Positions 1-8,256 of a stretch of DNA of 43,466 bases are shown here, piece by piece. The DNA lies in assembly GCF_902464545.1 (NCBI RefSeq), contig NZ_CABQJR010000022.1, positions 1 to 43,466 on the forward strand. The letters are read 5' to 3'. The DNA comes from an uncultured Senegalimassilia sp. GTDB lineage: Bacteria; Actinomycetota; Coriobacteriia; Coriobacteriales; Eggerthellaceae. Both the position numbers and the translations under genes were made by a program. Numbering within the stretch: position 1 is the first letter of the stretch; each line of letters opens with the position of its first letter. The notes under the pieces were generated by a model. That model made no database searches. It saw nothing but the letters and a program-made list of their open reading frames with translations, and was not told the DNA's origin.

Positions 1-162
1 GGCATCGGCCCGGCGGCCCTCGGCGGCGGCGCGACCGCCTTGGCCGTGCACCTGGAAACCGCGCCGTGCCACATCGCCGCGCTGCCTGTGGCGGTGAACA
101 TGGGCTGCTCGGCAATGCGCAGCGCATCCATCGAGCTGATCGATTGGGGTGAGGGGAAATGA
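1..162 (+). CDS. Fumarate hydratase class I, alpha subunit (3' end only)
   Basis: Only the last 53 codons are in the window; the gene begins upstream. The fragment contains ALGGGATALAVHLETAP followed by HIAALPVAVNMGCSAMRSAS, which matches the C-terminal part of the alpha subunit of two-subunit class I ([4Fe-4S]) fumarases and L-tartrate dehydratases. Family role: reversible hydration of fumarate to malate, with the cluster held by the alpha subunit. Its TGA overlaps the next ATG (ATGA), so the subunits are translationally coupled. Substrate (fumarate or tartrate) cannot be settled from this fragment; fumarate is the commoner assignment. Confidence 0.85.
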   Translation, partial: GIGPAALGGGATALAVHLETAPCHIAALPVAVNMGCSAMRSASIELIDWGEGK

Positions 163-713
163 GCGAACCCGTACGCTTGAACCTGCCGCTGGACAAATCC
201 CAGCTGACGAGCCTGAAAGCCGGCCAGGAAGTACGCCTGACCGGCCCCTGCTACACCATGCGCGATGCCGGCCATGCCCGCGCGCTCGAGGCGCTCGAGC
301 AGACCGGAGAGCTGCCGTTCGGGCTGGCGGGCCAGACGCTTTTCTACGCCGGCCCCACCCCCGCCGCTGCCGGCCGCCCGCTCGGCAGCGTGGGCCCCAC
401 CACGGCAAGCCGCATGGACTTCGCCACGCCCCAGCTTATGCGCGCCGGCATCGCGGCGTGCATCGGCAAGGGCAAGCGCAACCAGGCCGTCATCGACGCC
501 TGCGTTGAAAACGGCGCCGTATACTTCGCGGCGGTCGGCGGCATCGCCGCGCTGCTGGCCAAGCACGTCACCGCAAGCGACACCGTTGCCTGGGACGACC
601 TGGGCACCGAGGCCCTGCGCCGCATCATGCTCGACGACTTCCCCGTCTTCGTGGCCGTCGACGTGGCTGGCCGCGACCTCTATCGCGCCATCGAGAACGG
701 CGAAGATATCTAG
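159..713 (+). CDS. Fumarate hydratase class I, beta subunit
   Basis: This 184-residue protein is the usual size for the separate beta subunit of class I fumarase / tartrate dehydratase. It carries the family segment GPTTASRMD near residues 80-90, preceded by GQTLFYAGPTPA and followed by an IGKG motif and the AVYFAAVGGIAALLA region. The beta subunit completes the active site with the Fe-S-bearing alpha subunit and acts in the cytoplasm in the reductive or oxidative TCA branch, where fumarate often serves anaerobic respiration. The start ATG overlaps the alpha stop codon, and the purine run GGGGTGAGGGGAAA just before it serves as ribosome binding site. Fumarate versus tartrate specificity is not decided by the sequence. 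Confidence 0.88.
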   Translation: MSEPVRLNLPLDKSQLTSLKAGQEVRLTGPCYTMRDAGHARALEALEQTGELPFGLAGQTLFYAGPTPAAAGRPLGSVGPTTASRMDFATPQLMRAGIAACIGKGKRNQAVIDACVENGAVYFAAVGGIAALLAKHVTASDTVAWDDLGTEALRRIMLDDFPVFVAVDVAGRDLYRAIENGEDI

Positions 714-798
714 ACCCGGTTCCTATCGGTCGGGGTCGACGCCCAGGTCGCGCGATGCGCCCCAAAAGGCGAAACGACCCGCCGCCCCGACCGTATCG

Positions 799-855
799 CC
801 GATGCCGATTGCCCGCCCTCGGCATCGGTGCGTTGCCCCATAGGCGCAACGCACC
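799..855. repeat. Two alternative inverted repeats after the fumarase genes
   Basis: One arm pair is CCGATGCC / GGCATCGG (about 800-828). The other is GGTGCGTTGC / GCAACGCACC (827-836 and 846-855), a perfect 10-bp stem with a 9-nt loop. The right arm of the first overlaps the left arm of the second, so the two hairpins are mutually exclusive. There is no T run, so this is not a standard intrinsic terminator. The rest of 714-911 shows nothing else. Confidence 0.5.
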
Positions 856-911
856 GGATAAGCGCCGGGCGAGCCGCACGGCTCGGCACCGAAAAGCCCC
901 ACAACGCAAAC

Positions 912-942
912 AGGCCCGGAACGGATCATCGTTCCGGGGCCT
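912..942 (-). terminator. Probable terminator of topA
   Basis: AGGCC-CGGAACG pairs with CGTTCCGGGGCCT (12-13 bp, one bulged base) about 48 bp past the topA stop. On the minus strand it is followed by a modest T-rich stretch (GTTTGCGTTG). Plus-strand use by the fumarase transcript is possible but lacks a T run. Confidence 0.6.
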
Positions 943-989
943 ATCTCGTCAAACGCCAGGCTCGGCAGGGCATTCGCCGTATGCCGTCG

Positions 990-3584
990 TTATTCTGCCG
1001 GCTCCTCGGTTTTCGCCGCAGCTGCCTTCTTCGCGGTTGTCTTCTTCGCCGCGGGCTTCTTGGCCGCGGGCTTCTTCGCCGGCGCCTTCTTCGCAGCGGC
1101 TTTGGCCTCCTTGGCCGCGGCCTTCTTCTCGGCCTCGATCTCCTTGCCCGGGCAGCTGAAGTTCGGGCACAGCTTCCACGGACCGCGCGTGGTGGTGACG
1201 ATCACCATGGGCGCGCCGCAGTGCTCGCAAACCTCGTCGGTCGCCGTGATGGCGCCGTACTGCGGCAGCGGGTAACCCACGCCGCACTCGTCGTAGTTCT
1301 CGCAGCGGATGAAGCGCTTCAGGGTACGCGGGTTCTTCTGCGCGATGAGCTTGGCCTTCTTGCCGGCCTCAGCGCACTTCGGGCACTCGCCCACCACCAC
1401 ATCGGGTTCCTTGTTCGTCTCGCAGTTCGGGTCGATGCACAGCGTGCGCGGCTTGGAACGGAACGCCGTCACCTTCACCTGGGGCATGCCGCACGTGGGG
1501 CACGGGTCGGGCAGCGACTCCACCTTGCCCTTCGGCAGCGGGTAGGTGACGTCGCAGTCCGGCCAGCCGGCGCAGCCGATGAACATGCCGCGCGTCTTCT
1601 GGGACACGCGGATCTGCAGATCCTTGCCGCATTTGGGGCATTTGCCCACATAGGCGTCGGCCGCCACGGCATCTGCCAGGGCGTCTTTGACCTCCTCGGA
1701 ATGCGGCAGCAGGTTGGCAAGCTGCTCGGAGAGCAGGTTGCGGCTGTTGGTGACCACCGCGTCTTTGGTGTTGCGGCCCTCGGCGATGTTGTCCATCTCC
1801 TCTTCCAGCTCGGCCGTCATCTGCGGATGCGTGATGTGCGGAGCGAACTTGTCAAGGGCGTCGCAAACCGCCATACCCAGCTGGCTGGGCTCGATGGGGT
1901 CGTTCTGGATGTACTTCACCGTGTACAGGCGCTCGATGATGCTGTGGCGCGTGGACTTCGTGCCCAGGCCCAGCTTCTCCATCTCCTGGATGAGCTTGCC
2001 CTGGCTGTAGCGCGCCGGCGGCTCGGTCTGCTTCTTCGTGCACTCGGCGCCGTTGAAGGCGACCTTTTGCCCCTCGCTCATGGCAGGCAGCTGCTCGTCC
2101 TTCTTCATGCCGTACGGATAGATGGCGCGATAGCCCGGCGTCACCAGCACGTCGCCCTTGGCAGCGAAATGCTCGCCGCCCACTTCGAGCGTTACCTTCG
2201 TACCCTCCACCACGGCCGCATCCGACAGCGTTGCCAGGAATCGGCGTGCGATGAGGTTGTACAGCTTGTAATCCGCCGGCGCCAGGTCGTCGGGCGTGGC
2301 CTTTGCCGTGGGATAGATAGGCGGATGGTCGGTGGTCTCCTTCTTGCCGCGCGTGGCGTGCAGCTCGCCAGCGGAGAGCAGCTGCTGGCAATACGGGGCG
2401 TACGCCGGGTTGCCCGAGATGGTCTTCACCACTTCGGCCAGGTCGAGCGAGCTGGGATACACCGTGTTGTCGACACGCGGGTAGGAAATGTAACCGTCCA
2501 TGTACAGGCTCTCGGCGATACGCATGGTGCGCGCCGGCGAAAGGCCCTCTGCCGATGCCGCGGCCATGAGGCTGGTGGTGTTGAACGGCACGGGCGGTTG
2601 CTGCTTGCGCGTGCGCTTCTCCACCGCCGCCACCGTGGCGCTTGCCGCGCCGGAAACGGCCGCCATGGCCGCCTTCGCCGCCGCTTCATCCTTGAAGCGG
2701 GCTGTGGAATGCGGCGCCGTGAAGGCAAACTCGCCGTCGCCGGCGGTGGGGCCGGAGGTCGCACCGGCGTCGAAGGCGCCCTTGATCACCCAATAGTCCT
2801 CGGGGATGAACGCCAGGCGCTCGCGCTCGCGCGCCACGATCAGCGCCAGCGTGGGCGTCTGCACGCGGCCGGAGCTGCGCACGTTGCCATAGCCGGCGAA
2901 CTTCACGAGCGTAAGGTAGCGCGTGAGCACCGCGCCCCAGATCAAGTCGATGTCCTGACGGGATGCGCCGGCCGATGCCAGGTTCGTGTCAAGCTCCACC
3001 AGGTTGGAGAACGCGTGCGTGATCTCCTCTTTCGTGAAGGCGCTGTAACGGGCGCGGGAAACCGGCGCCGTGGGATTGACCTCCTGGATGCACGACAGCG
3101 CATCCGAACCGATCAACTCGCCCTCGCGGTCGAAGTCGGTTGCGATGACGATGGAGTCCGCCTTCTTCGCCAGGTTCTTCAGGCTGCGGATGATCTCCTT
3201 CTCCTTCGGAAGCTTCTCGATGGGCGCGTAGATCAGATATGGCAAGGCGTCCATCTTCCACGCCTTCAGCTCAACGCCGTCCTCGATAAAGGGCTTCTTC
3301 TTTTTAAACGGCGGGCGCGCTAGGCTTGCGGGCAGCTGCGCCGGGATGGCCTCGCCCTCCGCGGTGACGCCTCGCCAGCCGCCGCGCTTCTTATATATAA
3401 GAGTAGGCGTGAAATCGGGCTCTAAGATATGGCCGCGCAGGCCGATGGTCACCCATTCCTCGCCGTCCACCTCAAACCGGTACACCGGCGTGGAATACAC
3501 CTTGTCAGCCTTGGGCTTTTTCACGCCCAGCAACGCCGCGATCTTCGTCGCCGCGTCGTTCTTCTCGGTCACCACCAGCTTCAT
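990..3584 (-). CDS. topA: Type IA DNA topoisomerase, archaeal-like, with four zinc ribbons and a Lys/Ala tail
   Basis: This 864-residue enzyme would relax negatively supercoiled DNA by single-strand passage. A Toprim domain lies at the N terminus (Glu7 in VVTEKNDAA; acidic motif ATDFDREGELIG with Asp150 and Asp152). The catalytic tyrosine is Tyr368 in GYISYPRVDNTVYP. That motif, with Pro after Tyr and DN rather than DS, and the N-terminal MKLVVTEKNDAA, resemble archaeal topoisomerase I more than E. coli TopA. Four CxxC...C(x3-6)C zinc ribbons follow (around residues 625-815), then a tail of repeated AAKK/PAKK units ending in KTEEPAE. The start has a strong site (AGGAGG, 7 nt upstream). The gene appears monocistronic. 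Confidence 0.93.
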   Translation of the reverse strand: MKLVVTEKNDAATKIAALLGVKKPKADKVYSTPVYRFEVDGEEWVTIGLRGHILEPDFTPTLIYKKRGGWRGVTAEGEAIPAQLPASLARPPFKKKKPFIEDGVELKAWKMDALPYLIYAPIEKLPKEKEIIRSLKNLAKKADSIVIATDFDREGELIGSDALSCIQEVNPTAPVSRARYSAFTKEEITHAFSNLVELDTNLASAGASRQDIDLIWGAVLTRYLTLVKFAGYGNVRSSGRVQTPTLALIVARERERLAFIPEDYWVIKGAFDAGATSGPTAGDGEFAFTAPHSTARFKDEAAAKAAMAAVSGAASATVAAVEKRTRKQQPPVPFNTTSLMAAASAEGLSPARTMRIAESLYMDGYISYPRVDNTVYPSSLDLAEVVKTISGNPAYAPYCQQLLSAGELHATRGKKETTDHPPIYPTAKATPDDLAPADYKLYNLIARRFLATLSDAAVVEGTKVTLEVGGEHFAAKGDVLVTPGYRAIYPYGMKKDEQLPAMSEGQKVAFNGAECTKKQTEPPARYSQGKLIQEMEKLGLGTKSTRHSIIERLYTVKYIQNDPIEPSQLGMAVCDALDKFAPHITHPQMTAELEEEMDNIAEGRNTKDAVVTNSRNLLSEQLANLLPHSEEVKDALADAVAADAYVGKCPKCGKDLQIRVSQKTRGMFIGCAGWPDCDVTYPLPKGKVESLPDPCPTCGMPQVKVTAFRSKPRTLCIDPNCETNKEPDVVVGECPKCAEAGKKAKLIAQKNPRTLKRFIRCENYDECGVGYPLPQYGAITATDEVCEHCGAPMVIVTTTRGPWKLCPNFSCPGKEIEAEKKAAAKEAKAAAKKAPAKKPAAKKPAAKKTTAKKAAAAKTEEPAE

Positions 3585-4003
3585 GCGGCACCCTCCTTGC
3601 CTGCTCCGGCCGCTCTTGGGCCTGCTCGTTCACACGGTTGCCCCATTCGTAGTTTTACGTGTGCGGGGATAGGAGCGCCGCGCGGCGAAACGTCGCGGGC
3701 GGCGCAGGGGGTACTATACACGATTGACGGCGAAGATGAGCTTGCGATTCCGCACGAGCCGCCCGCACGCGCCCCGAACGACGCAAAACCGGCCGCCTTA
3801 TACACGACGATACCGCGAAATTGCAGAATGCGTGTTGATTTCGTCGGCGGAGCGCGAAGGAACCGCGACGGTTTCGAGAACCTTGGTCCCCGCTGCCCGC
3901 CTTCGCGTAACCTTAGCATCAAGGAGCCGTCGAACCGCCGCATCTTCGCAGCGCAATCGCCGTATCACAGCATCATCGACGGCATCCTGCCCGTACGTAG
4001 CAA
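3585..4003. other. Intergenic region between topA and the secreted-protein gene
   Basis: This divergent spacer has no convincing gene. A plus-strand frame is open through it, but it lacks a ribosome binding site and any recognisable sequence before 4041. It must hold the topA promoter (minus) and the promoter of the 4041 gene (plus); I could not assign clear -35/-10 pairs to either. Confidence 0.4.
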
Positions 4004-4011
4004 CATGGAGG

Positions 4012-4026
4012 CCGCCCATCGGGCGG
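4012..4026 (+). promoter_or_regulatory. Hairpin just upstream of a ribosome binding site
   Basis: CCGCCC-ATC-GGGCGG is a 6-bp GC stem with a 3-nt loop. It ends immediately before the AAAGGGAG ribosome binding site of the gene at 4041. Position suggests it could affect translation initiation or mRNA stability; this is inference from placement only. Confidence 0.35.
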
Positions 4027-4040
4027 AAAGGGAGCGTCGC

Positions 4041-4520
4041 ATGGTACGAAAAGCACTAGGAGTTTGCCTTGGGAGCATTCTGATCGTTTGCGTGGGCATA
4101 GGCTGCGCAAGCGCGTTATTGCCCGCCACGTCCACCGCAGCCCCGGTTGCCAACGCAGCAAGCAGCGTGAAAGCCACCGCCATGAACTCCGCTATCGACG
4201 CATCGGGCGTCAAAGACGCCGTTTCCGATGCGCTTCTGGCCCACACCTGGGACATCGCCAACGCCACGGGAATCTCGTCCTCGCAAGTGCAAACCTGCAT
4301 CGAGAACCTCGACATCAAGGATTGGCAGGTGGCCGACCTTCCCGCCAACGCCGTACCCGCTAGCACCGTGTCCGGTTCCGCCGCGGGCGTCCCCGCCACG
4401 CTCACCACGTACAACACCCCCGGTTACGTCACGGTAAGCGCTTACGGCCAAAGCATCGACCTTGCCGTTCCAGCAGCCGCGCAGCAATACCTGCCGCTCA
4501 TCGCCTGTGCGAACCAGTAG
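4041..4520 (+). CDS. Small secreted protein of unknown function
   Basis: This 159-residue protein has an N-terminal export signal: MVRK, then a hydrophobic stretch (about residues 5-27) and small residues up to STAAP. Cleavage near ASA or STA is plausible. A Cys follows Gly in VGIGCAS, but the -3 position is Gly, so a lipoprotein is unlikely. The mature part is rich in Ala, Ser, Thr and Val, has two Cys residues (TCIENL and the LIACANQ end) that could form a disulfide, and shows no family I recognise. The start was chosen because AAAGGGAG lies 7 nt upstream; the frame is open further upstream but has no other ribosome site. It stands alone, with its own terminator. Confidence 0.7.
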   Translation: MVRKALGVCLGSILIVCVGIGCASALLPATSTAAPVANAASSVKATAMNSAIDASGVKDAVSDALLAHTWDIANATGISSSQVQTCIENLDIKDWQVADLPANAVPASTVSGSAAGVPATLTTYNTPGYVTVSAYGQSIDLAVPAAAQQYLPLIACANQ

Positions 4521-4562
4521 ACGCATCGCGAAAGGCGCAAAGCCCTTTCTAACCGAAAGCTC

Positions 4563-4598
4563 GAAAGCCTGCCCAAGCATCGCCTTGGGCAGGCTTTC
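4563..4598 (+). terminator. Intrinsic terminator of the secreted-protein gene
   Basis: A perfect 15-bp stem (GAAAGCCTGCCCAAG / CTTGGGCAGGCTTTC) with a 6-nt loop is followed by TCTTTGC, 42 bp after the stop at 4520. Confidence 0.85.
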
Positions 4599-4687
4599 TC
4601 TTTGCACGCGTTGCAATCTCGTTCAGGCTCCGAAGCCTAGGCTTCTAGGGCGAGCGTGTGTCCCGATACGGCGCGTTAACACAGCGA

Positions 4688-4732
4688 AAAGGGAGGGCGG
4701 CTTGCGATTCCCTCGCAAGCCGCCCTCCCTTT
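4688..4732. terminator. Bidirectional terminator between convergent genes
   Basis: A perfect 20-bp stem (left arm 4688-4707, right arm 4713-4732) with a 5-nt loop sits 21 bp past the stop of the DUF1385 gene. Each side ends in a short T stretch (CCCTTTCGTTT on plus, CCCTTTTCGC on minus). It most likely ends the thyX-DUF1385 transcript and backs up the plus-strand terminator. Confidence 0.8.
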
Positions 4733-4753
4733 CGTTTATCAAACCTGTCCCGC

Positions 4754-6202
4754 CTACGCTTGAGCGCTTCTAGCCGCGGCGGCGGCCTTCGCCGCTTCGA
4801 GCTCTTCGCGCTCAAGCACCTGCTGCATGGCGGCGATGGCGCACTCGAGCATGCCGTCGTCGGGCTCGTTGGTGGTCAGGTACTGCATCTGCATACCCGG
4901 CCACAGCACCACCTTCACCAGCGGGTTTTCCGGATGGCTGCCCGCCCAGCGCACGGTGATCTCGTAGCTGATGCCCGCGATCACCGGCATCAGCGCTATG
5001 CGCGCCGCAATGACGAGCGCCAGCTTCGGGGCGCCGTCGGGCACGCCCCACGCCGAGATGAGCGCATTGAGCGGCGTGACGGTGTACACCAAAATGGCGA
5101 TGATCATCACCATGATCAGAAACGCCGTGCCGCAACGCACGTGCAAGCGCGGGAACTGCCTCGCGTTTTCCGGGGTGAGCGGCAACCCATGCTCGTAGCA
5201 GTGGATGGTCTTGTGCTCGGCGCCGTGATAGCCGAACATGCGCTTGATGTCGCTCATGCGCCCGATCAGCCAAATGTAGAACACGAACACGGCCACGCGC
5301 AAAAGGCCGTCCACGATGTTCCAGGCCAGCGTGTGCGCATCGTACTCGCCCACCAGCAGGTTCGTGATGAGCGCCGGCGCCACGATGAACAGCACCACGC
5401 CCATGACCAGGCCCAGCACCATGGAGAACGCCATCTCCTTCTTGCCGAACACCGCATCTCCGTCGGACTTCGCTGCAGGCTCGCTTGCGGCCGCAGCGGA
5501 GGCAGCGGGTGCGGAGACCGGCTCGGAAACCACCTCTAGCGAACGCTGCGCACCCAAGGCGTCGATCATGGTGTCAGGGCGGCCGAAATCGTCCTTCCAG
5601 GAGAACGTTGCATCGGCGGGCGTAGGCGCAGATGCTTCACCGTAAGAGTCGCAAGCGGGCAAATGCGCTGGCGACTCCACATCGGCATCGCCGACAAGCG
5701 GATGCGACGAAGCGGCGCCTACGCCCGCCGCGTCCTCCGCCACCGAAGGTTCAAAGACCGCCTTCTCCTCAACGTGCTTGCCGGACCCGAAAGCTTCCGC
5801 CTGCCGCATCGAAGCTGCAGCCTTCGCAGCGATTCCGTCGGAACCGGTCACCCTCGCCCGCTGCGCGGACGCGGAATCGGCCTCGTCTTCCTCATCCTCG
5901 CTGAACGCATGGAGCGCGGCGATCTCGAGCGCCTTGTAGCCCAGCACCAGCGATTCCACCATCGCGCGGCACCCGCGCACGCACGGCCAGTACATCCAGC
6001 CGTTCTTCGCACGGCCGCTTGCCAGGTCGTGGGATTCCTCATACACGCCGCCATCCGGCTCGCGCACGCCCACAGCCCAGTTGTACTTGCCGCGCATCAT
6101 CACGCCCTCGAGCAGCGCCTGGCCGCCCACGTGCGTCTTGCGCGCACCATCCTCGGAAAACGCGCGGGAAAGGTCGCTCTTAGGTTTCGCCACGTTACTC
6201 AC
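4754..6202 (-). CDS. DUF1385 (YqhQ-like) integral membrane protein with an inserted linker
   Basis: The protein has the two conserved halves of DUF1385. The first is at the N terminus (GGQALLEGVMMRG near residues 27-40, then NGWMYWPCVRGCRAMVESL). The second is C-terminal: two hydrophobic segments, the signature FGYHGAEHKTIHCYEHG, FPRLHVRCGTAFL, then further membrane segments. Its biochemical function is not established. It is 482 residues, whereas this family is usually near 300; the excess is an Ala/Ser/Glu/Asp-rich stretch of about 160 residues (roughly 100-260) between the halves. The start is GTG (AGT AAC follows), overlapping the end of thyX by 8 bp, so the two are coupled. Confidence 0.85.
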   Translation of the reverse strand: MSNVAKPKSDLSRAFSEDGARKTHVGGQALLEGVMMRGKYNWAVGVREPDGGVYEESHDLASGRAKNGWMYWPCVRGCRAMVESLVLGYKALEIAALHAFSEDEEDEADSASAQRARVTGSDGIAAKAAASMRQAEAFGSGKHVEEKAVFEPSVAEDAAGVGAASSHPLVGDADVESPAHLPACDSYGEASAPTPADATFSWKDDFGRPDTMIDALGAQRSLEVVSEPVSAPAASAAAASEPAAKSDGDAVFGKKEMAFSMVLGLVMGVVLFIVAPALITNLLVGEYDAHTLAWNIVDGLLRVAVFVFYIWLIGRMSDIKRMFGYHGAEHKTIHCYEHGLPLTPENARQFPRLHVRCGTAFLIMVMIIAILVYTVTPLNALISAWGVPDGAPKLALVIAARIALMPVIAGISYEITVRWAGSHPENPLVKVVLWPGMQMQYLTTNEPDDGMLECAIAAMQQVLEREELEAAKAAAAARSAQA

Positions 6203-6875
6203 GCACGACCTTTGGATACGGGTTGCCGCAGGTCATCTTGCCCTCCGGGCACGTACCGCGCACGCATGGCGCGCCGGCGTCGGCGAAGATGAACGGAGCC
6301 GTGGGGCGCGCCAGCTCCAGCATGCGGTGCGCCATATCGCGGATCTCCCACTGAGCGCGGTTGCAGCAGCGCAGGCTGAAGAAGTGCAGCAGCTCGCGAA
6401 CGTTCATGGTGATGACGATCTTGCTCTCCGCGGCGTTTGGCAGCAGATAGCGCGCGTCCTCGGCGGGCACGCCCGCCTCGAGCAGCGCATGATAGGCATC
6501 CACTGCCGCCTGAATTGCCTTGTCGAACGCCTCAGATGCCTCGGTGTTGCCCGCGATGCTCTCGGGCTTCACCACCGCAACCTCGCCCGTGAACTTCACG
6601 TAACGCTGGCTTTGCTGATTGAAGCTGGCGATGCGATGGCGCACAAGCTGATGCGTGAGCGCTCGCGACACGCCGTCGACGGCGAACGTATAGCTTGCAT
6701 GCTCAAGGGTGCTGAAATGCCCCGAGGACATGATGGTGGTGAGCACGCTCTTGATGCGCTCGGGCGGCATGGTCTCCATCAGCTCGGCGGCGCCTACAGG
6801 CGCGTAGCACAGGCGCGCAGCCGTGGCGATGGCACGCTCCGGATCAGGGGTGTGGTAGAGCAGCTCTACATGCAT
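6195..6875 (-). CDS. thyX: FAD-dependent thymidylate synthase ThyX
   Basis: This 226-residue protein makes dTMP from dUMP using methylene-tetrahydrofolate and NAD(P)H with bound FAD. The ThyX motif RHRxxSxNxxSxRY is intact at residues 79-92 (RHRIASFNQQSQRY). Other conserved pieces are SGHFSTLEHASYTF and LRCCNRAQWEIR. The frame extends upstream, but ATG at 6875 is preceded by AAGGAG with 6-nt spacing and gives the normal family length. Its end overlaps the DUF1385 start by 8 bp. ThyX in place of ThyA is typical of many anaerobes. Confidence 0.96.
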   Translation of the reverse strand: MHVELLYHTPDPERAIATAARLCYAPVGAAELMETMPPERIKSVLTTIMSSGHFSTLEHASYTFAVDGVSRALTHQLVRHRIASFNQQSQRYVKFTGEVAVVKPESIAGNTEASEAFDKAIQAAVDAYHALLEAGVPAEDARYLLPNAAESKIVITMNVRELLHFFSLRCCNRAQWEIRDMAHRMLELARPTAPFIFADAGAPCVRGTCPEGKMTCGNPYPKVVRE

Positions 6876-7001
6876 GGTATGCTCCTTATCTGAGAACGAT
6901 TGCCCGGCCCTCGCATAGCAAGCCCCGCAATCGGATACTATGGTTATACGTGCTAACGAATATATCGGCTGCACAGCCGTTTCATGGAAGGGATGCTCAA
7001 A

Positions 7002-8078
7002 ATGGCCGGAAACAACACGCCCGAACCCGCTTCGTCCTTCAAGCAGACGAGGTGCTCCCAACTTGACCTCACGGGCACATCCACCGACCAAACGGACGGC
7101 AGCCGACTCGACCGAACCCCGGCATCCACCGAGTCATTCGGCTCAAACGCCCCGGCCGACAAGATCGACGTCGAATCCGCCATCAACGTGCAGCCCTTCA
7201 CCCCGATCCTCACCACCACCGATTGGAACGCGGAATGGATGGCTCTGCAGCAGGTACGTCGCAAAGCCGATGACCCCTCCTACTGGGATTCCCGCTCCCA
7301 CACCTTCCCCACCAGCACCGAACCCAGCGCTTACGCGCGACGTTTCATCGAGCTGGCGGATATCCAGCCCAGGGAAACCGTGTTCGATATGGGATGCGGC
7401 ACCGGGGCGCTTGCCGTGCCGCTCGGGCTGGCCGGCCACAAGGTGGTCGCCGCCGACTTCTCGCGCGGCATGCTCGACCGTATGTCGGAGGCGCTTGAAC
7501 AGGCCGATGTCCACACGGTCTTCCCCATGCAGCTGAGCTGGGAGGAAGATTGGGCCGCCAAGGGCGTGCGCCCGGGCATGGTGGACGTGTGCACCGCCTC
7601 CCGCAGCATCGCCACCGCCAACCTGCGCGACAGCCTGCTGCGCCTGACCGACATCGCACGCCGGCGCGTGTGCATCACGCTGACCACCGGCTCAAGCCCT
7701 CGCACCGACGAGCGCATCATGGCCGAGCTGGGGCTTAAGGATGCGCTGTGCCCCGATTTCCTGTACGCCATCAACATCTTGGCCGCCGAGGGCATCTTGC
7801 CCCAGGTCGACTTCATCTGCTCCGAGCGCAACGATACCTACGACACCCCCGATCAAGCCGCGGACAGCTTGCGCCGCATGATCGACGGGGCCGCCGGCGC
7901 CATCGTCGGCGAAAAACAGCGCCAAGCCGCCTATGCGCGCTTGCACGCTTGGCTCAACGACAACCTCGTTCCCAACGAGCGTGCCGGATCGCCCGACGGC
8001 CACGGCGGTGTGCAAAAGGCACTGCGTCTGCGCAACCCCCGCGTGATCACCTGGGCCTTCATCGCCTGGGACAAGTAG
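7002..8078 (+). CDS. SAM-dependent methyltransferase, class I fold
   Basis: A 358-residue protein with the SAM-binding motif I VFDMGCGTGALAVPL at about residues 126-140, then acidic motif II (KVVAADFSRGML) typical of class I methyltransferases. About 75 polar residues precede the domain, starting with MAGNNTPEP, and look disordered. The substrate is unknown. Two upstream in-frame ATGs exist (6984, 6993), but GGAAGGG at 6986-6992 sits 9 nt before 7002 and supports that start. It has its own terminator and converges on the asparagine synthetase gene. Confidence 0.8.
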   Translation: MAGNNTPEPASSFKQTRCSQLDLTGTSTDQTDGSRLDRTPASTESFGSNAPADKIDVESAINVQPFTPILTTTDWNAEWMALQQVRRKADDPSYWDSRSHTFPTSTEPSAYARRFIELADIQPRETVFDMGCGTGALAVPLGLAGHKVVAADFSRGMLDRMSEALEQADVHTVFPMQLSWEEDWAAKGVRPGMVDVCTASRSIATANLRDSLLRLTDIARRRVCITLTTGSSPRTDERIMAELGLKDALCPDFLYAINILAAEGILPQVDFICSERNDTYDTPDQAADSLRRMIDGAAGAIVGEKQRQAAYARLHAWLNDNLVPNERAGSPDGHGGVQKALRLRNPRVITWAFIAWDK

Positions 8079-8106
8079 CCCGCGCAAACGAGCGCACCCG
8101 CAAAAC

Positions 8107-8136
8107 AAACGGCCGCGGAACCATCCGCGGCCGTTT
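8107..8136 (+). terminator. Intrinsic terminator of the methyltransferase gene
   Basis: A 13-bp stem (AAACGGCCGCGGA / TCCGCGGCCGTTT) with loop ACCA is followed by CTCATTTCGC. It lies 28 bp after the stop. Positions 8137-8256 beyond it show no gene. Confidence 0.8.
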
Positions 8137-8256
8137 CTCATTTCGCTATGCAGGAGAGCTCAAGCAAACCGTCACCCGGACACTTTGGGGACGTAGCCCT
8201 ATCTATCCGTTCGCGACGGAAAACCCGCACGCCTACGCGCTCTTGCGCAAACCCGT

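Noticed and set aside
828..3323. Very long plus-strand open frame (831 codons) opposite topA
   Set aside because: It is the antisense of a convincing topoisomerase gene; high GC keeps antisense frames open. No ribosome site, and the product is Arg/His/Leu-rich without domains.
3429..4040. Upstream in-frame extension of the secreted protein
   Set aside because: It lacks a ribosome site, would bury the signal peptide and overlaps the topA start region.
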